Positions 23,973 through 33,600 of a DNA stretch of 41,734 nucleotides are shown piece by piece. A program made the translations under genes and the position numbers. The first letter of the stretch is position 1. Every line of letters starts with the position of its first letter. Location of the stretch: NCBI RefSeq assembly GCF_025822245.1, contig NZ_JACKTL010000063.1:1-41734 (forward strand). The letters are read 5' to 3'. Source of the stretch: Mycolicibacterium hodleri. Its GTDB lineage: Bacteria > Actinomycetota > Actinomycetes > Mycobacteriales > Mycobacteriaceae. The notes beneath the pieces were generated by a model. That model was not told where the DNA came from. It saw nothing but the letters and a program-made list of their open reading frames with translations, and searched no databases.

Positions 23973-24217
23973 GCAGCCACCGCCTGGATCCCGAGCTGGT
24001 GCGCAAGCATCTGCTGGCCGTCCTACCCGAAACCGGCGGAGACCTGACCACCGCTGAGATACGCCAACTGCTGGTGCGCTGGGCGCCGGGACTGGTCAAC
24101 GAAACCGTCTACCGCAACCTCCTCGTCCTCGAACACCGCGGCGAGGTCCGTCGCCTGCGCCGGCCCGGCCGCCGCCACGTCGCCTGGGCCATTGCCACCC
24201 CTGACCCGCACCCGTGA
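23969..24217 (+). CDS. small winged-helix-like protein
   Basis: The 82-residue protein reads as a compact winged helix-turn-helix: helix PELVRKHLLAVLP, helix TTAEIRQLLVRW, recognition-helix candidate VNETVYRNLLVLEHRGEV, then a basic wing RRLRRPGRRHVAW. It may bind DNA and control its own operon or replication. It overlaps the preceding gene (ATGA at 23969) and lies 13 bases before the ParB-like gene. The fold is inferred by eye. Confidence 0.75.
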   Translation: MSSHRLDPELVRKHLLAVLPETGGDLTTAEIRQLLVRWAPGLVNETVYRNLLVLEHRGEVRRLRRPGRRHVAWAIATPDPHP

Positions 24218-24230
24218 AGAAGGCACCCCG

Positions 24231-25109
24231 ATGACCGCACCGCACCCGGCCGCCCCCTACGTCCTGGCCGTCCCCGTCACCGACCTGTTCGTCGACCACA
24301 CCTACCAGCGGCCGCTGGATCCCCAGCGCGTGCGCACCATGACCGAATCGTTCGACCCCAGGCTGCTCGGTGTCATCGAGGTGTCCGACCGAGGCCCCGA
24401 ACACCACCCCCGCTACGCGGTCATCGAAGGCCAACACCGCTGGGCCACAGTGACATCCCGCGATCCACGCGCCTCCATCGCCGCCCGAGTCCACAGCGGC
24501 CTGTCCGTCGCCGAAGAGGCCGAACTGTTCCTCGGCATCGACATCCACCGCCGGCGGCTGAGCACCTGGAACCGGTGGAAAGCCCGCCGCGCCCAGCACG
24601 ATCCTGACGTCGCCGCAATCGAGGCCACCGTGGCCCGGGTGGGCCTGCGCGTCGACGACGCACCCAAGGACGGACACATCAGGTGCACCGCCATGCTGGA
24701 GAAGGTCGCTCGCAGCCGCGGCGGACACGCCCTGCTGCGCGACAGCCTCAGACTGCTACACGACACCTGGGGCCCCCAGCAGAGCGCCTACGACGCCCCG
24801 ATGGTCGGCGGAATGGCCGTGCTGCTCGACGCTTTCGGAGACGACGAACAGTTCGAGCGCGACATCCTCGTTGACGCGCTGATCGACCTCGCCCCCGAGC
24901 GGATCGGCGCCTTGGCGCGCGCCAAGAAGTCCAACGGCAAGCACGGTGGCGGAGCGCTGCCCAAGTTCGTTGCCCTCACCTTGCATGAGCGCTACAACCT
25001 GCACCGGCCCGCCGGCGCCCGTCTGATCATGCCGTCGAGCTTCCGCGGTGTCCTCCAACCTGCCGCGGCCACTGCGCGGCCGGCGGCCGCCGCCGCAGCA
25101 GCTGCATAA
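24231..25109 (+). CDS. ParB/sulfiredoxin-fold protein
   Basis: The 292-residue protein has a ParB/Srx-type N-terminal domain: VPVTDLFVDHTYQRPLD, then LLGVIEVSDRG and the nucleotide-binding motif VIEGQHRWA near residues 62-70. The C-terminal half is helical, with no clear HTH of the Spo0J type, and it ends in an Ala run. Proteins of this kind on actinobacterial plasmids and phages are annotated as ParB-like nuclease domain proteins; CTP or DNA binding is possible. ATG 24231 follows GAAGAAGG by about 8 bases. It is not the ParA partner here, since a dedicated RHH gene sits next to parA. Confidence 0.8.
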   Translation: MTAPHPAAPYVLAVPVTDLFVDHTYQRPLDPQRVRTMTESFDPRLLGVIEVSDRGPEHHPRYAVIEGQHRWATVTSRDPRASIAARVHSGLSVAEEAELFLGIDIHRRRLSTWNRWKARRAQHDPDVAAIEATVARVGLRVDDAPKDGHIRCTAMLEKVARSRGGHALLRDSLRLLHDTWGPQQSAYDAPMVGGMAVLLDAFGDDEQFERDILVDALIDLAPERIGALARAKKSNGKHGGGALPKFVALTLHERYNLHRPAGARLIMPSSFRGVLQPAAATARPAAAAAAAA

Positions 25110-25117
25110 CCAGCGGG

Positions 25118-25139
25118 ACCTGTCGTCGTACCAGCTCAC
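25118..25139 (+). promoter_or_regulatory. weaker copy of the TTGTC-N12-TAnnnT promoter-like motif
   Basis: TGTC at 25118-25121 and CACAGT at 25134-25139 keep the 16-base register, with C instead of T at the first position of the second box. It lies 87 bases before the start at 25221. A CCGGT/ACCGG hairpin follows in the leader. This is the least certain of the six copies. Confidence 0.3.
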
Positions 25140-25220
25140 AGTGTTGCGTGGAGCGGCGGCGACGGAAACGGCCCGGTCGGCCGGTACTCACCGGATGACG
25201 GCACAGGAAGGAGACACGCG

Positions 25221-25493
25221 ATGGGCAAGACCGCCAGCGCTGCGCACCCGGACAGCCCCCAGTGCGTGCTCCCCAGCTGCGGCAACCACGTCGAGCGCTG
25301 GGGTCAGCCCTGCCAGGACTGCCGCACCGCGTTCGGCCCGCGCCTGCGTCCCACCTACGTGCCCGCCATGACCCGCGAGCAGATCGCCGAACGCGATCGC
25401 GACGTCGAGCGTGTCCTGGCCCTGCGCCGGCAGGTGCGCGCAGACCACCCCGCGACGGACGACCCGCCACGACCGCGAAGGAGGAGCGCATGA
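25221..25493 (+). CDS. small zinc-ribbon-like protein before dnaB
   Basis: The 90-residue protein has a C-x5-C (CVLPSC) and C-x2-C (CQDC) pair in its first 35 residues, a likely zinc ribbon, followed by a charged helix rich in Arg and Glu (MTREQIAERDRDVERVLALRRQV). It has AGGAAGGAGA before ATG 25221 and overlaps dnaB by ATGA (25490-25493). The coupling to dnaB suggests a replication-related role such as a helicase loader or regulator, but that is a guess from context. Confidence 0.8.
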   Translation: MGKTASAAHPDSPQCVLPSCGNHVERWGQPCQDCRTAFGPRLRPTYVPAMTREQIAERDRDVERVLALRRQVRADHPATDDPPRPRRRSA

Positions 25494-27628
25494 CCGCCCT
25501 CGATCACCGACCCGCTCAGGTCAGCGAACGCTCCGCCGACAGCGACTACGGCAGGCTGCCCCCACACGACGAGAGCGCCGAGCAATCCGTGCTGGGTGCC
25601 ATGCTGCTCAGCAAGGACGCAATCGCCGATGTGCTCGAAGTTCTGCAGCCCGGCGACTTCTATAAACCCCGCCACCAGAGCATCTTTGACGTCATCCTCG
25701 ATCTCTATGGCCGCGGGGAACCGGCCGACGCAGTAACCGTCGCCGCCGAACTCGATCGACGCGGCAGCCTGCGCCGCGTCGGGGGAGCGCCCTACATTCA
25801 CACCCTGCTGTCGGTGGTCCCCACCGCGGCCAACGCCAGCTACTACGGGCGCATCGTGGCCGAGAAGGCGACGCTGCGCCGCCTCGTCGAAGCCGGCACC
25901 CGCGTTGTTCAGTACGGCTATGCCGGCGCCGAGGGGGCCGAGGTCGCCGAGGTCGTCGATCGCGCCCAGGCCGAGATCTATGACGTCAACAACCGCGACC
26001 GCCGCGAGGACTATGTGGCGTTGGCCGACCTGCTGCAACCGACGATGGATGAACTCGACGAGCTGAGCAGCAACGGAGGCCTCGCCCGTGGTGTGCCCAC
26101 CGGGTTCTTCGAACTCGACGAGCTGACCAACGGGCTGCATCCCGGTCAAATGATCACCGTCGCGGCGCGGCCCGGTGTTGGAAAGGCGCTGGCGCTCAAC
26201 ACGTCTCTGCCGACTCCGACCGGCTGGACCACGATGGGAGAGGTCAAGGTCGGAGACCAGCTGCTCGGCGCCGACGGCCATCCCACCCGGGTGGTCGCCG
26301 CAACCGAGGTGCTCTACAACCGGCCCTGCTACGACGTCGAGTTCTCCGACGGCACCGTCATCACGGCCGATGAACAGCACCAGTGGACCACCCGGCGCGG
26401 GACCCTGATCACCGCGCAACTGTGCGTCGGCGATGCGCTGCCCACCGCCGCGCCTGTCGAGCTGCCTGAGATCGCCACCCAGGCCGACGACCCGTACACC
26501 GTCGGCTGCTGGCTGGCCGGAGACCGAAGCGTCGCACTCAACGGCTACGACACGGTGGTGTCCCGATACCTGCGGGGGTCGCTACGCCAACGCCGCGCCA
26601 TGCTGCGCGGGCTGCTGCAGGCCAGCCACGTCACCGGCGGGCCCGGTGACAGCTTCACCATCGAGGCGGCCTGGCGTCTGCCCGAGAACCGCACCCTGGC
26701 CGTGGACCTGCTCAACACCCTGGGCTACGTCGTGGCCCCGGAGTGGCCCGGCGCACCGATCCACGTCGTGGCCGGCGACCGCACCGTCACCGCCGTCCGC
26801 GCCCGCGCCAGTGTGGCCGTACGGTGTGTGCAGGTCGACAACGCCGACCACCTCTATCTGGCCGGCAACGGCATGGTGCCGACCCACAACTCCACGCTGG
26901 CACTGGATTTCATGCGGTCCTGCTCGATCGAGCACCGGATGGCCAGCGTCATCTTCTCGCTGGAGATGAGCAAGTCCGAGATCGTGATGCGGCTGCTGTC
27001 CGCCGAAGCCAAGATCAAACTCGCCAGCATGCGATCCGGGAAAATGAGCGACGACGACTGGACGCGGCTGGCCAAGAAGATGAGCGACATCAGCGAGGCT
27101 CCCCTCTACATCGACGACTCACCCAACCTGACAATGATGGAGATCCGAGCCAAGGCCCGCCGCCTGGCGCAAAAGGCCGATCTGAAACTGATCGTCGTCG
27201 ACTACATGCAGCTGATGACCTCCGGCAAGAAGGTGGAGAGCCGTCAGCAGGAGGTCTCGGAATTCTCCCGCACACTCAAACTGTTGGCCAAGGAACTCGA
27301 CGTTCCAGTCGTCGCCATCAGCCAGCTCAACCGCGGACCGGAACAGCGAACAGACAAGCGGCCCATGATTTCTGACCTTCGCGAGTCGGGCAGCATCGAA
27401 CAGGATAGCGACGTCGTAATGCTGCTGCACCGCCCAGACGCCTTCGAACGTGACCACCCACAGGCCGGGGAAGCAGAGATCATCATCGGCAAACACCGAG
27501 CAGGGCCGTGTCGATCCATCACTGTTGCCAGCCAGTTGCACATGTCCAAGTTTGCGAACATGGCCAGAGATATTGGTATAAACCACAATTACAATTCTGA
27601 ACCGCCTACACGAGCGGCGAACTGGTGA
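25490..27628 (+). CDS. dnaB: replicative DNA helicase DnaB with a class 3 mini-intein
   Basis: The 712-residue precursor contains a 235-residue intein; the spliced helicase would have 477 residues, the usual DnaB size. The N-terminal domain starts near residue 24 (PPHDESAEQSVLGAML). The RecA-like domain has its Walker A split by the intein, ARPGVGK before it and STLALDF after it. VFSLEMS, the Walker B region LIVVDYMQLM and SDLRESGSIEQDSD follow. DnaB hexamers unwind DNA at forks; a plasmid copy suggests self-supplied replication. The ATG at 25490 has GAAGGAGGAG just upstream and overlaps the zinc-ribbon gene. The C-terminus ends in a normal DnaB-like sequence, so the gene looks intact. Confidence 0.95.
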   Translation: MTALDHRPAQVSERSADSDYGRLPPHDESAEQSVLGAMLLSKDAIADVLEVLQPGDFYKPRHQSIFDVILDLYGRGEPADAVTVAAELDRRGSLRRVGGAPYIHTLLSVVPTAANASYYGRIVAEKATLRRLVEAGTRVVQYGYAGAEGAEVAEVVDRAQAEIYDVNNRDRREDYVALADLLQPTMDELDELSSNGGLARGVPTGFFELDELTNGLHPGQMITVAARPGVGKALALNTSLPTPTGWTTMGEVKVGDQLLGADGHPTRVVAATEVLYNRPCYDVEFSDGTVITADEQHQWTTRRGTLITAQLCVGDALPTAAPVELPEIATQADDPYTVGCWLAGDRSVALNGYDTVVSRYLRGSLRQRRAMLRGLLQASHVTGGPGDSFTIEAAWRLPENRTLAVDLLNTLGYVVAPEWPGAPIHVVAGDRTVTAVRARASVAVRCVQVDNADHLYLAGNGMVPTHNSTLALDFMRSCSIEHRMASVIFSLEMSKSEIVMRLLSAEAKIKLASMRSGKMSDDDWTRLAKKMSDISEAPLYIDDSPNLTMMEIRAKARRLAQKADLKLIVVDYMQLMTSGKKVESRQQEVSEFSRTLKLLAKELDVPVVAISQLNRGPEQRTDKRPMISDLRESGSIEQDSDVVMLLHRPDAFERDHPQAGEAEIIIGKHRAGPCRSITVASQLHMSKFANMARDIGINHNYNSEPPTRAANW
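26186..26890 (+). other. in-frame intein in dnaB (class 3, endonuclease eroded)
   Basis: The intein begins with Ala (ALALNTSLPTPTGWTTMGEV) right after GVGK and ends VPTHN before Ser+1. It has the W-C-T triplet that marks class 3 inteins: W67 (block B, EQHQW), C214 (block F, VRCVQVD) and T233 (block G, PTHN). The middle 100 residues still show weak LAGLIDADG-like stretches (YTVGCWLAGD; RAMLRGLLQASHV), but the acidic residue expected after LRGLL is replaced by Gln, so homing is probably lost. Full DnaB inteins of mycobacteria are near 400 residues. Confidence 0.88.
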
Positions 27629-27694
27629 CCACAAAAGATCACAGCCACGTTCTGAGTGTATCCTACAGCAAACCGGAGGGGAGGAGAAGGCGTC

Positions 27695-28443
27695 ATGAGC
27701 GTCTATGACACCGCCTGCCTGATCACCGGTGTGAGCCTGGCCAACATCGACGCAACCGCGATACTGCTGCGCCGCACCGCCGACGGCCACTACCATCCCC
27801 TCTCGCTCGGCACCTACGGCTTCTACGACGGGTACGGATGCCTCGACGCGATCACCACAAACCACCACGCCGAAGCACTAACAGCATTCGCGTCCAACGC
27901 ATTTCGAGCCGGTCGTTTCACGCCCACGACTACACCCACACCGGTGATCCCCATTGGTTCGACCCCAACATCGCCATCGAATCACTGCTCTATCTCTGCG
28001 AGCGGACCACCACCTGCTCGGACCTCTACGGCGGCACCTACCCGCCCTGCACCATGCTCGACGGCGACCCAGTAGTCCTGACGATGATCGCCCAACCCGT
28101 CTGGGACGCCATCACCGCATCCCGCCGGCCCGGCCGCCGAAACCTCGCCGCCATGGCCTTCGGCGCCGGCCTGCCCACCGCCACCGAGATCTACGGGCCC
28201 GACCTGAACGGGCCCCTCCAGGAGCAGCTACGCCAACTCGCGGTGATCTCCCACTTCATCGCCACCCATCCGCCGCTGCGGTGGGCCCCGCCAGGAGAAC
28301 CCCGACAGCGCTACCCACGCGGCGCCGGCCGCCAGTTCAGCGCCGAGGAACGACGACAATTCCTCGACGATGCACGCCGCGACTACCGCGCGGACGACAC
28401 CATCCAGAACGCCCTCGACGTGTACATCAAGGCCGTGGATTAG
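27695..28443 (+). pseudogene. hypothetical gene with a -1 frameshift near 27919
   Basis: Codons 27695-27919 (MSVYDTACLITGVSLANID..., ending ASNAFRAGRF) and a second frame from about 27919 (HAHDYTHTGDPHWFDPN... to the stop at 28443) read as one protein of about 248 residues if one base is restored at GTTTC-AC. The ATG has GGAGGGGAGGAGAAGG before it. The second part has an acidic, His-rich region and ends in a helical segment; no family was recognised. There is no classic slippery heptamer, so a mutation or sequencing error is more likely than programmed frameshifting. Confidence 0.7.
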
Positions 28444-28493
28444 CAAGCGGCACAACCGTGTCACGAGTTACGTGCCTGCAGGAGGAAGACACC

Positions 28494-28748
28494 GTGGCTA
28501 AGAAGCTCACCATCAAGCTGCCCGACCCGGGACTGCCGGCGGATCACCACCGCGACGACCAGGTGGTGTTCTACCACGGTCAACACGGCGAGTTCCTCAT
28601 CAACGGAAAGGTGGCAGACCAGGCGCTGCTCTCGCCCATTACCGACGAGAATGGCAACACCTACACCGTGAAGGCCCTACGGGAGATGGCGGCCGCGGCA
28701 CTGGCGGTAGCTGATGTTGCAGAGTCCATGGGGCACCCCGTCGCGTAG
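28494..28748 (+). CDS. small hypothetical protein
   Basis: The 84-residue product starts at GTG 28494 with GGAGGAAG about 5 bases upstream (VAKKLTIKLPDPGLPADHH). The N-terminal part looks like beta strands with a Gly-rich turn (VVFYHGQHGEFLINGKVAD), the C-terminal part like a helix (ALREMAAAALAVADVAESM). No family was recognised. It follows the frameshifted gene by 50 bases. Confidence 0.7.
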   Translation: MAKKLTIKLPDPGLPADHHRDDQVVFYHGQHGEFLINGKVADQALLSPITDENGNTYTVKALREMAAAALAVADVAESMGHPVA

Positions 28749-28823
28749 GTGTCCGGCCGCTCCAAAGTGCGGATCGTCGAGTCGTGGGGCAGCGCATGCC
28801 GAGGTCGGTGCGCCACGTTCCGC

Positions 28824-28829
28824 TATGCT
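28824..28829 (+). promoter_or_regulatory. -10-like hexamer before the 28891 gene
   Basis: TATGCT at 28824-28829 matches the mycobacterial -10 consensus and lies 67 bases before the next start codon, within the 142-base gap after the 28494 gene. No clear -35 is present. Confidence 0.35.
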
Positions 28830-28890
28830 GGCGTTGTCGCACAGTGTCGTCTCATCGGGAGAGGGCAGCGACTGTCTCCTAGGAGGACAG

Positions 28891-29529
28891 ATGTTAAGTC
28901 GTCTTGCGCGTGAATGCGCCGCCGAGATCTCATCCCACGACTGGTCGGATGCGCCCTACCGATTCGACCGCGCCGGTCACCAACGGCACTGGGACTCCCG
29001 AGCCACCGACGCGCAGCTCGACCAGCGCGGCACCGAGAACGTGCTTCTGAATGTGATGGCGGTGACCGCCCAGGTGCTGCGGAATCTGGATCCCAACTTC
29101 GATGTGCACGAATTCGCCGAGGCGTGCGGTGTTCCACCGTCGCGCCGGCTGAACAGCAACGGGAAACCCAGCGGCGTCATCACCAGCGGCCTGCGATGGA
29201 ACCATGAGCAGCCAGGAGTGCCGCTGCCGCCAGGTGCGCCGCTGCAATGTGTCGTAATGCAGTGCACGGCACCAAATCTGATCGTCTTCAAGCGACTTCT
29301 CAAGGAAGTCGGGGCCATGAACCCCGGGCTGCCACAGACGCAGATCGAGGAAACCGAGGTCGACCCCGCCGGCGGCGCGCTGCGCACCGTCACCGTCTAC
29401 GTCCGTGACTGGGACTCCGATAGAGCCGCGTCCAAGGCGACGGACATGGTGCGTCGCGCCAGTGAATCTCTGCAGGGCGGAGGGCCTGTGACGCTCATCA
29501 GCGCCACCGAAGTGGGTTGCGGGAGCTGA
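28891..29529 (+). CDS. hypothetical protein
   Basis: The 212-residue soluble protein has AGGAGGAC before its ATG. The first half is helical and charged, with LDPNFDVHEFAEACGVPPSRRLN resembling a short helix-turn-helix-like unit; the second half has beta character (APLQCVVMQCTAPNLIVFKR, RTVTVYVRDWDSD). No family was recognised. It converges with the minus-strand gene that ends at 29531, with one base between the two stop codons and no visible terminator. Confidence 0.75.
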   Translation: MLSRLARECAAEISSHDWSDAPYRFDRAGHQRHWDSRATDAQLDQRGTENVLLNVMAVTAQVLRNLDPNFDVHEFAEACGVPPSRRLNSNGKPSGVITSGLRWNHEQPGVPLPPGAPLQCVVMQCTAPNLIVFKRLLKEVGAMNPGLPQTQIEETEVDPAGGALRTVTVYVRDWDSDRAASKATDMVRRASESLQGGGPVTLISATEVGCGS

Positions 29530-29530
29530 G

Positions 29531-30478
29531 TTATCGACGCCACACGTGAACGCGGTCGGTCTTCAGTGGAGCATCGTCGGGTCCCTTTACGTACGGGGCG
29601 ATCCACTTCGGCCGTCGGTCTGCGTGGTTGGGCCCGCAGGCCTGCTGGCGCCAGTGGCCACCTACCCACCACCGGTGCCGGTATTTGCGGTCAGCCGATG
29701 ATCCGTCGTGTTCGCGCGGCGGGCTCATCGGGCGGCGCAACTCGATGATGCTCACCCGGTCCGGGTTCCGCGGCGCCGCGGCGGGCTCTTCTGAGCGGCT
29801 CCGCGGGGTGTCGTCGAAGACCCGGGTGGCAGTGACGGTGGGCTGGCCCATCAGCAGCCAGGCCGCGCCGATGACACTGACCAACGGAGAGGCGTCAGCG
29901 GCGCCCGCGACCTCCGCGGTACGCGGGATCAACGGCTGCACCATCAGGGTCGGGTTGGTGGCCCACAGTGGCGAGGACACCTCGTAGGGGGCGATCAGCG
30001 CGGGATTCTTGGCCAGCCGTGAGAGTGGCTGTAGTTGAAGTACACCGTCGGGGCGAAACCACCACCACAGCCCGTCCCAGGGAACCTCGGTGGGGTCCGT
30101 TGAGCTCAACGCGTTCCATGGAACGCTGCCGGCCGGCTTGGCCCAGCACAGCACTCCTGCCGGAGCGGGAGCGGCGATCGCCGGCGTCCACTCGGGAAGG
30201 GAGCCGGCGGCGTCGAGCGCGACGTCCACCATGTCGCGAGAAACCCAGAACAGCGACGCAGATTTGATCGCGTCGGCCTCCGCGCTCATCTGGCTCAGCG
30301 ACTCGGCCAGCTTGGCCTGCAGCCGCTGCAGCCGCCGGGCGCCCTCGCCGGAGGCGTCGGAAGGCTCCGCCAGCGCTGCGGACTGGCGTTCGACGAGGGT
30401 GTCCAGGGCGTTGCACCACTGCCGGCGCATATCGGGCACGCAGTTCGGCGCCCACGGAAGACTCCTGCGTTTCACCAT
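29531..30478 (-). CDS. hypothetical protein
   Basis: The 315-residue protein starts at an ATG whose A is at 30478 (MVKRRSLPWAPN), with AAGGAGT about 8 bases upstream on the minus strand. It has a helical stretch near 25-75 (ALDTLVERQSAALAEPS..., LQRLQAKLAESLSQMSAEAD), a Trp-rich middle (WDGLWWWFRPDG) and a His/Trp-rich C-terminus (KYRHRWWVGGHWRQQACGP). The C-terminal block looks conserved-protein-like, but I could not place it in a family. It lies downstream of the methyltransferase-helicase gene on the same strand, but a terminator separates them. Confidence 0.75.
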   Translation of the reverse strand: MVKRRSLPWAPNCVPDMRRQWCNALDTLVERQSAALAEPSDASGEGARRLQRLQAKLAESLSQMSAEADAIKSASLFWVSRDMVDVALDAAGSLPEWTPAIAAPAPAGVLCWAKPAGSVPWNALSSTDPTEVPWDGLWWWFRPDGVLQLQPLSRLAKNPALIAPYEVSSPLWATNPTLMVQPLIPRTAEVAGAADASPLVSVIGAAWLLMGQPTVTATRVFDDTPRSRSEEPAAAPRNPDRVSIIELRRPMSPPREHDGSSADRKYRHRWWVGGHWRQQACGPNHADRRPKWIAPYVKGPDDAPLKTDRVHVWRR

Positions 30479-30593
30479 GGCGTGACTCCTTGCGCCCACA
30501 CCGGCTGCCTCACAGCAGCGAGCGTAACCGGCGTAGAGGCGCGCGCGCTCAGGCCTGGGGACGTGACATCGGCGCAGGTCCACAGCGGGTGGC

Positions 30594-30627
30594 GAGGGTG
30601 TGGGGCTGCGCGGTCGCAGCCCCACAC
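30594..30627 (-). terminator. hairpin terminator of the methyltransferase-helicase gene
   Basis: Bases 30594-30608 (GGGTGTGGGGCTGCG) and 30613-30627 (CGCAGCCCCACACCC) are perfect 15-base arms with a 4-base CGGT loop, 8 bases after the end of the 30635-35326 gene on the minus strand. Confidence 0.88.
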
Positions 30628-30634
30628 CCCAGGG

Positions 30635-33600
30635 TCAGGCGGCCTGCTCGCCGCGCGGGCCGGTCTCGGCGTCGAGGATCTCGGCCTTGATGGTGGCGCT
30701 GACCTCGGCCAGCTCGACCTCCGCGGCGACCAGTTCGGCCGGGGCAGACAGGTCGGTGCCGGCGGCCGCCGCGCGGGACTGCGCGGCACGATCGCGTGCA
30801 TCCTGCGCCCGGGCCGCGGTGGTGGCAGCCTCGTCGACCGCGCCATCGAGCCACCCGGTGATCACCTGGTGAGACCACGCGGCGACGGCCTCGGCGCCGC
30901 GGCGGCGCACCTTGGCGGGCAGCATCAGCGTCCACAGCGACCGGTAGCCGAAGCTCGCCTGCAGGTGTTGGTCCCCGTGCTCGGAGACGATCTCCACCAG
31001 CAGGGGGCCGCTGGACCAGCGGGCGCGGTGACCGTTGCCGCTTACCGCGGCCTCGGCGCAACGCGACAGGTCCAGGGTGGCCAGCTGCGGGCGGTACTCG
31101 ACCAGCTCGGCGAGACGTTCGGCACGCGACTGCAGAGTATCCGCGCGGCGCTCGGACTCGGTGGCGGCGTGCAGTGCGGCGTTGACGTTCTGCCGTGCGG
31201 TCAAGTGCGTCAGGCGCAGCTTGCGGACGGTGACCTGCAGCTCGTGCTGGCGCAGCAGCAGCGAGTTGCCGGCGGCCGCGGCCTTCAGCTCCCCGAAGCT
31301 CAAGGTGCCGTCCCCGCCCAGGTCCTCGATCTCGCGCACCTCGCTATCTGCGCGATAGAGCTGTTCGAAGCCGCGGCTCTTACGCTCGGCGAGCTGGAAC
31401 ATGTAGGCGTCGAAAGAGCCCTGCACCGCGTAGCAGTAGATGTCGATGTCGTCGTGCAGGTTGCCGGTGCGCACACCGCGGCCGTTGCGCTGATCCCAGT
31501 CCCGAGCGGTCCACGTCGGGTCCACGTGGTGCAGGGCGACCATGCGGTTCTGAATGTTGGTGCCCACACCCACTTTCGGCGTCGATCCGAACAGCACTGA
31601 GACACGGCCGTCGCGGCACGCGGCGAACAGCGCTTCGCGCGCTTTCGAGCTGGTCGCCTCATGGATGAACCGGATCCGATCAGCCGGGATACCTCGGGCA
31701 ATCAGACCGTCGCGGATCCTGCCGTAGCTCTGCGCATCGCCGGGATGTGGTGTGCCCAGATCGCACAAGACCAGCTGAAACGCGCCCGGCTCAGATGAAT
31801 TCGGGTACACCGCATCTCGGGTTCGGTGATAGATCGCCGCGACGTTCTCCGCGACGGCCTCCAGTTTCGGGGCCACCTCGGCGAACCCGACCAGGTTGGG
31901 ATCCAGCGCCACCTTGCGGCCGTCCCCGCAGATCGCCAGCATGTTGTCCGCATCCGGTTGGACTCGCCGAGCCCGCAGATCGTCGGCACGCTTGACCAGT
32001 GTGGTCATGAACGCGCGAGTGTTGTCCGTGGGCTGGACGACGATGGTGTGCTGGTGCGGTGTCGGCAGTGTCAGGTCGGTCATCGAGCTGCGCACCATCG
32101 ACATGAACGCCCCGATCATGGTCCTGAGTTCGGGCACGTTCTGGATCACGACCGGGCGGCGGCGGCTGCGGAAGCCCGAGCCGTCCGGGCTGACCTCCAC
32201 GAGGGTTTCGTAGCGGACGAACTGAGCCGCCCAGGCGTCGAAGTGGCCCAGTCCCGAGTCTGTCAGGCGGTCAGGGTCGCAGAACCGTTGCCAGACAAAC
32301 GCTTCGGCGAGCGTGTTGGTGTAGGGGGTGCCGGTGAACAGGCTCGCGTGCGGGCGAGAGGGATTGGCGCGGCGCAGCATCGACAGCTTCAGCAGCAGGT
32401 CGGTGGCGCGTTTGGAGGCGCCCATGCTGAACCCTTCCGCGCGCGTGGTGATCGGGAGCCGCCGAAACCGATCGGCCTCGTCGACGGCCAGGTAGTCGAT
32501 CCCGAGCATGTCGAAGGTGATCGCGTCGTCGTCAGTGGCGACATCGCGCAGTCGCTCGATGCGGCCCTCCAGCGAGCGCACGGCCGCGGCGATGCGCTTA
32601 CCGTTGTTGCCCTGGCTGCGCTTGTAGTCCTCCAGCTCGGCAAGCTGGTCGTCGAGCCATTCACGTTCCACCTCGGCAGGGACCGGCATGGAAGCGAACG
32701 TCTCGTGGGTCATGATCACCATGTCCCAGTCACCGGTGGCGCAACGAGCGGCGAACAACCGCCGGCCGTATCGGGTCAGGTCCTCGCGAGTGACCACCAA
32801 AATCTTGCCCGCCGGGGCCGTCTGCAGGGCCTCTCTCTGGGCTTGCTCAATGAGGTGGTTGGGCACGATATAGAGCGGACGGTTGGCAATCCCGAACTGC
32901 CGCAACGTCATGCACAACGCGATCGCAGTACGGGTCTTGCCCAAACCCACGGAATGGGCAGCGAACGCGGCAGGGATGGACAGGGCGCGATCGACGAAAT
33001 CGCGCTGCCAGGACCACAACTGCAAATCGTCGGCCAGGGCAGGGAAGGTCAGGTACGAGCCGTCATCGCGGCGCAGTACATGGGAGTTCATCGCCTGGTT
33101 GTAGCGATCGAGAAGGCGCTGCTCGCGTTGCGGCGACTCCCACACCCACAGTGAGAAACGCTGCTCGATGGCCGTCAATGCCGCCTGAGCGGCCTCGGTC
33201 TCGTCGGCGTTGCGCACCCGACGGGTCGTGCGGGCCGCAGGGTCGTACACCTCGTCATAGACAGTGGGGGAGCTGCTGTTCAAGCCTGCCTGCAACAGGT
33301 CGAACGCAGACTTGCGGGTCGTGGTGTAGGTGATCTTGGCATCGGGGGAGATGTTGTGGGCGTTGCCCTCGACCTCCCAGGCCGCTAGAGGAGCGATGTG
33401 GTGGACCCTGACCCAGGATGCGCCGAACACCTCACGGCAGAAGTCCTCGATGTCACCGGCGGCCACCCACGGGGAGCCCAGCTCGATGCGCACCTCATCG
33501 CGGCCCAGCCAGCGCGGCTGAACCTGTTGCAGCGCCGACACATTGCGTTCGTAGGACGCGTCGGTTGCTGCGGCCGCCAGAGCGTCCTGCAACTTGGTCC

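Noticed and set aside
27914..27922. Programmed -1 frameshift site at GTTTCAC
   Set aside because: It lacks an X-XXY-YYZ heptamer and a clear downstream stimulatory hairpin; a mutation or sequence error is the simpler reading.
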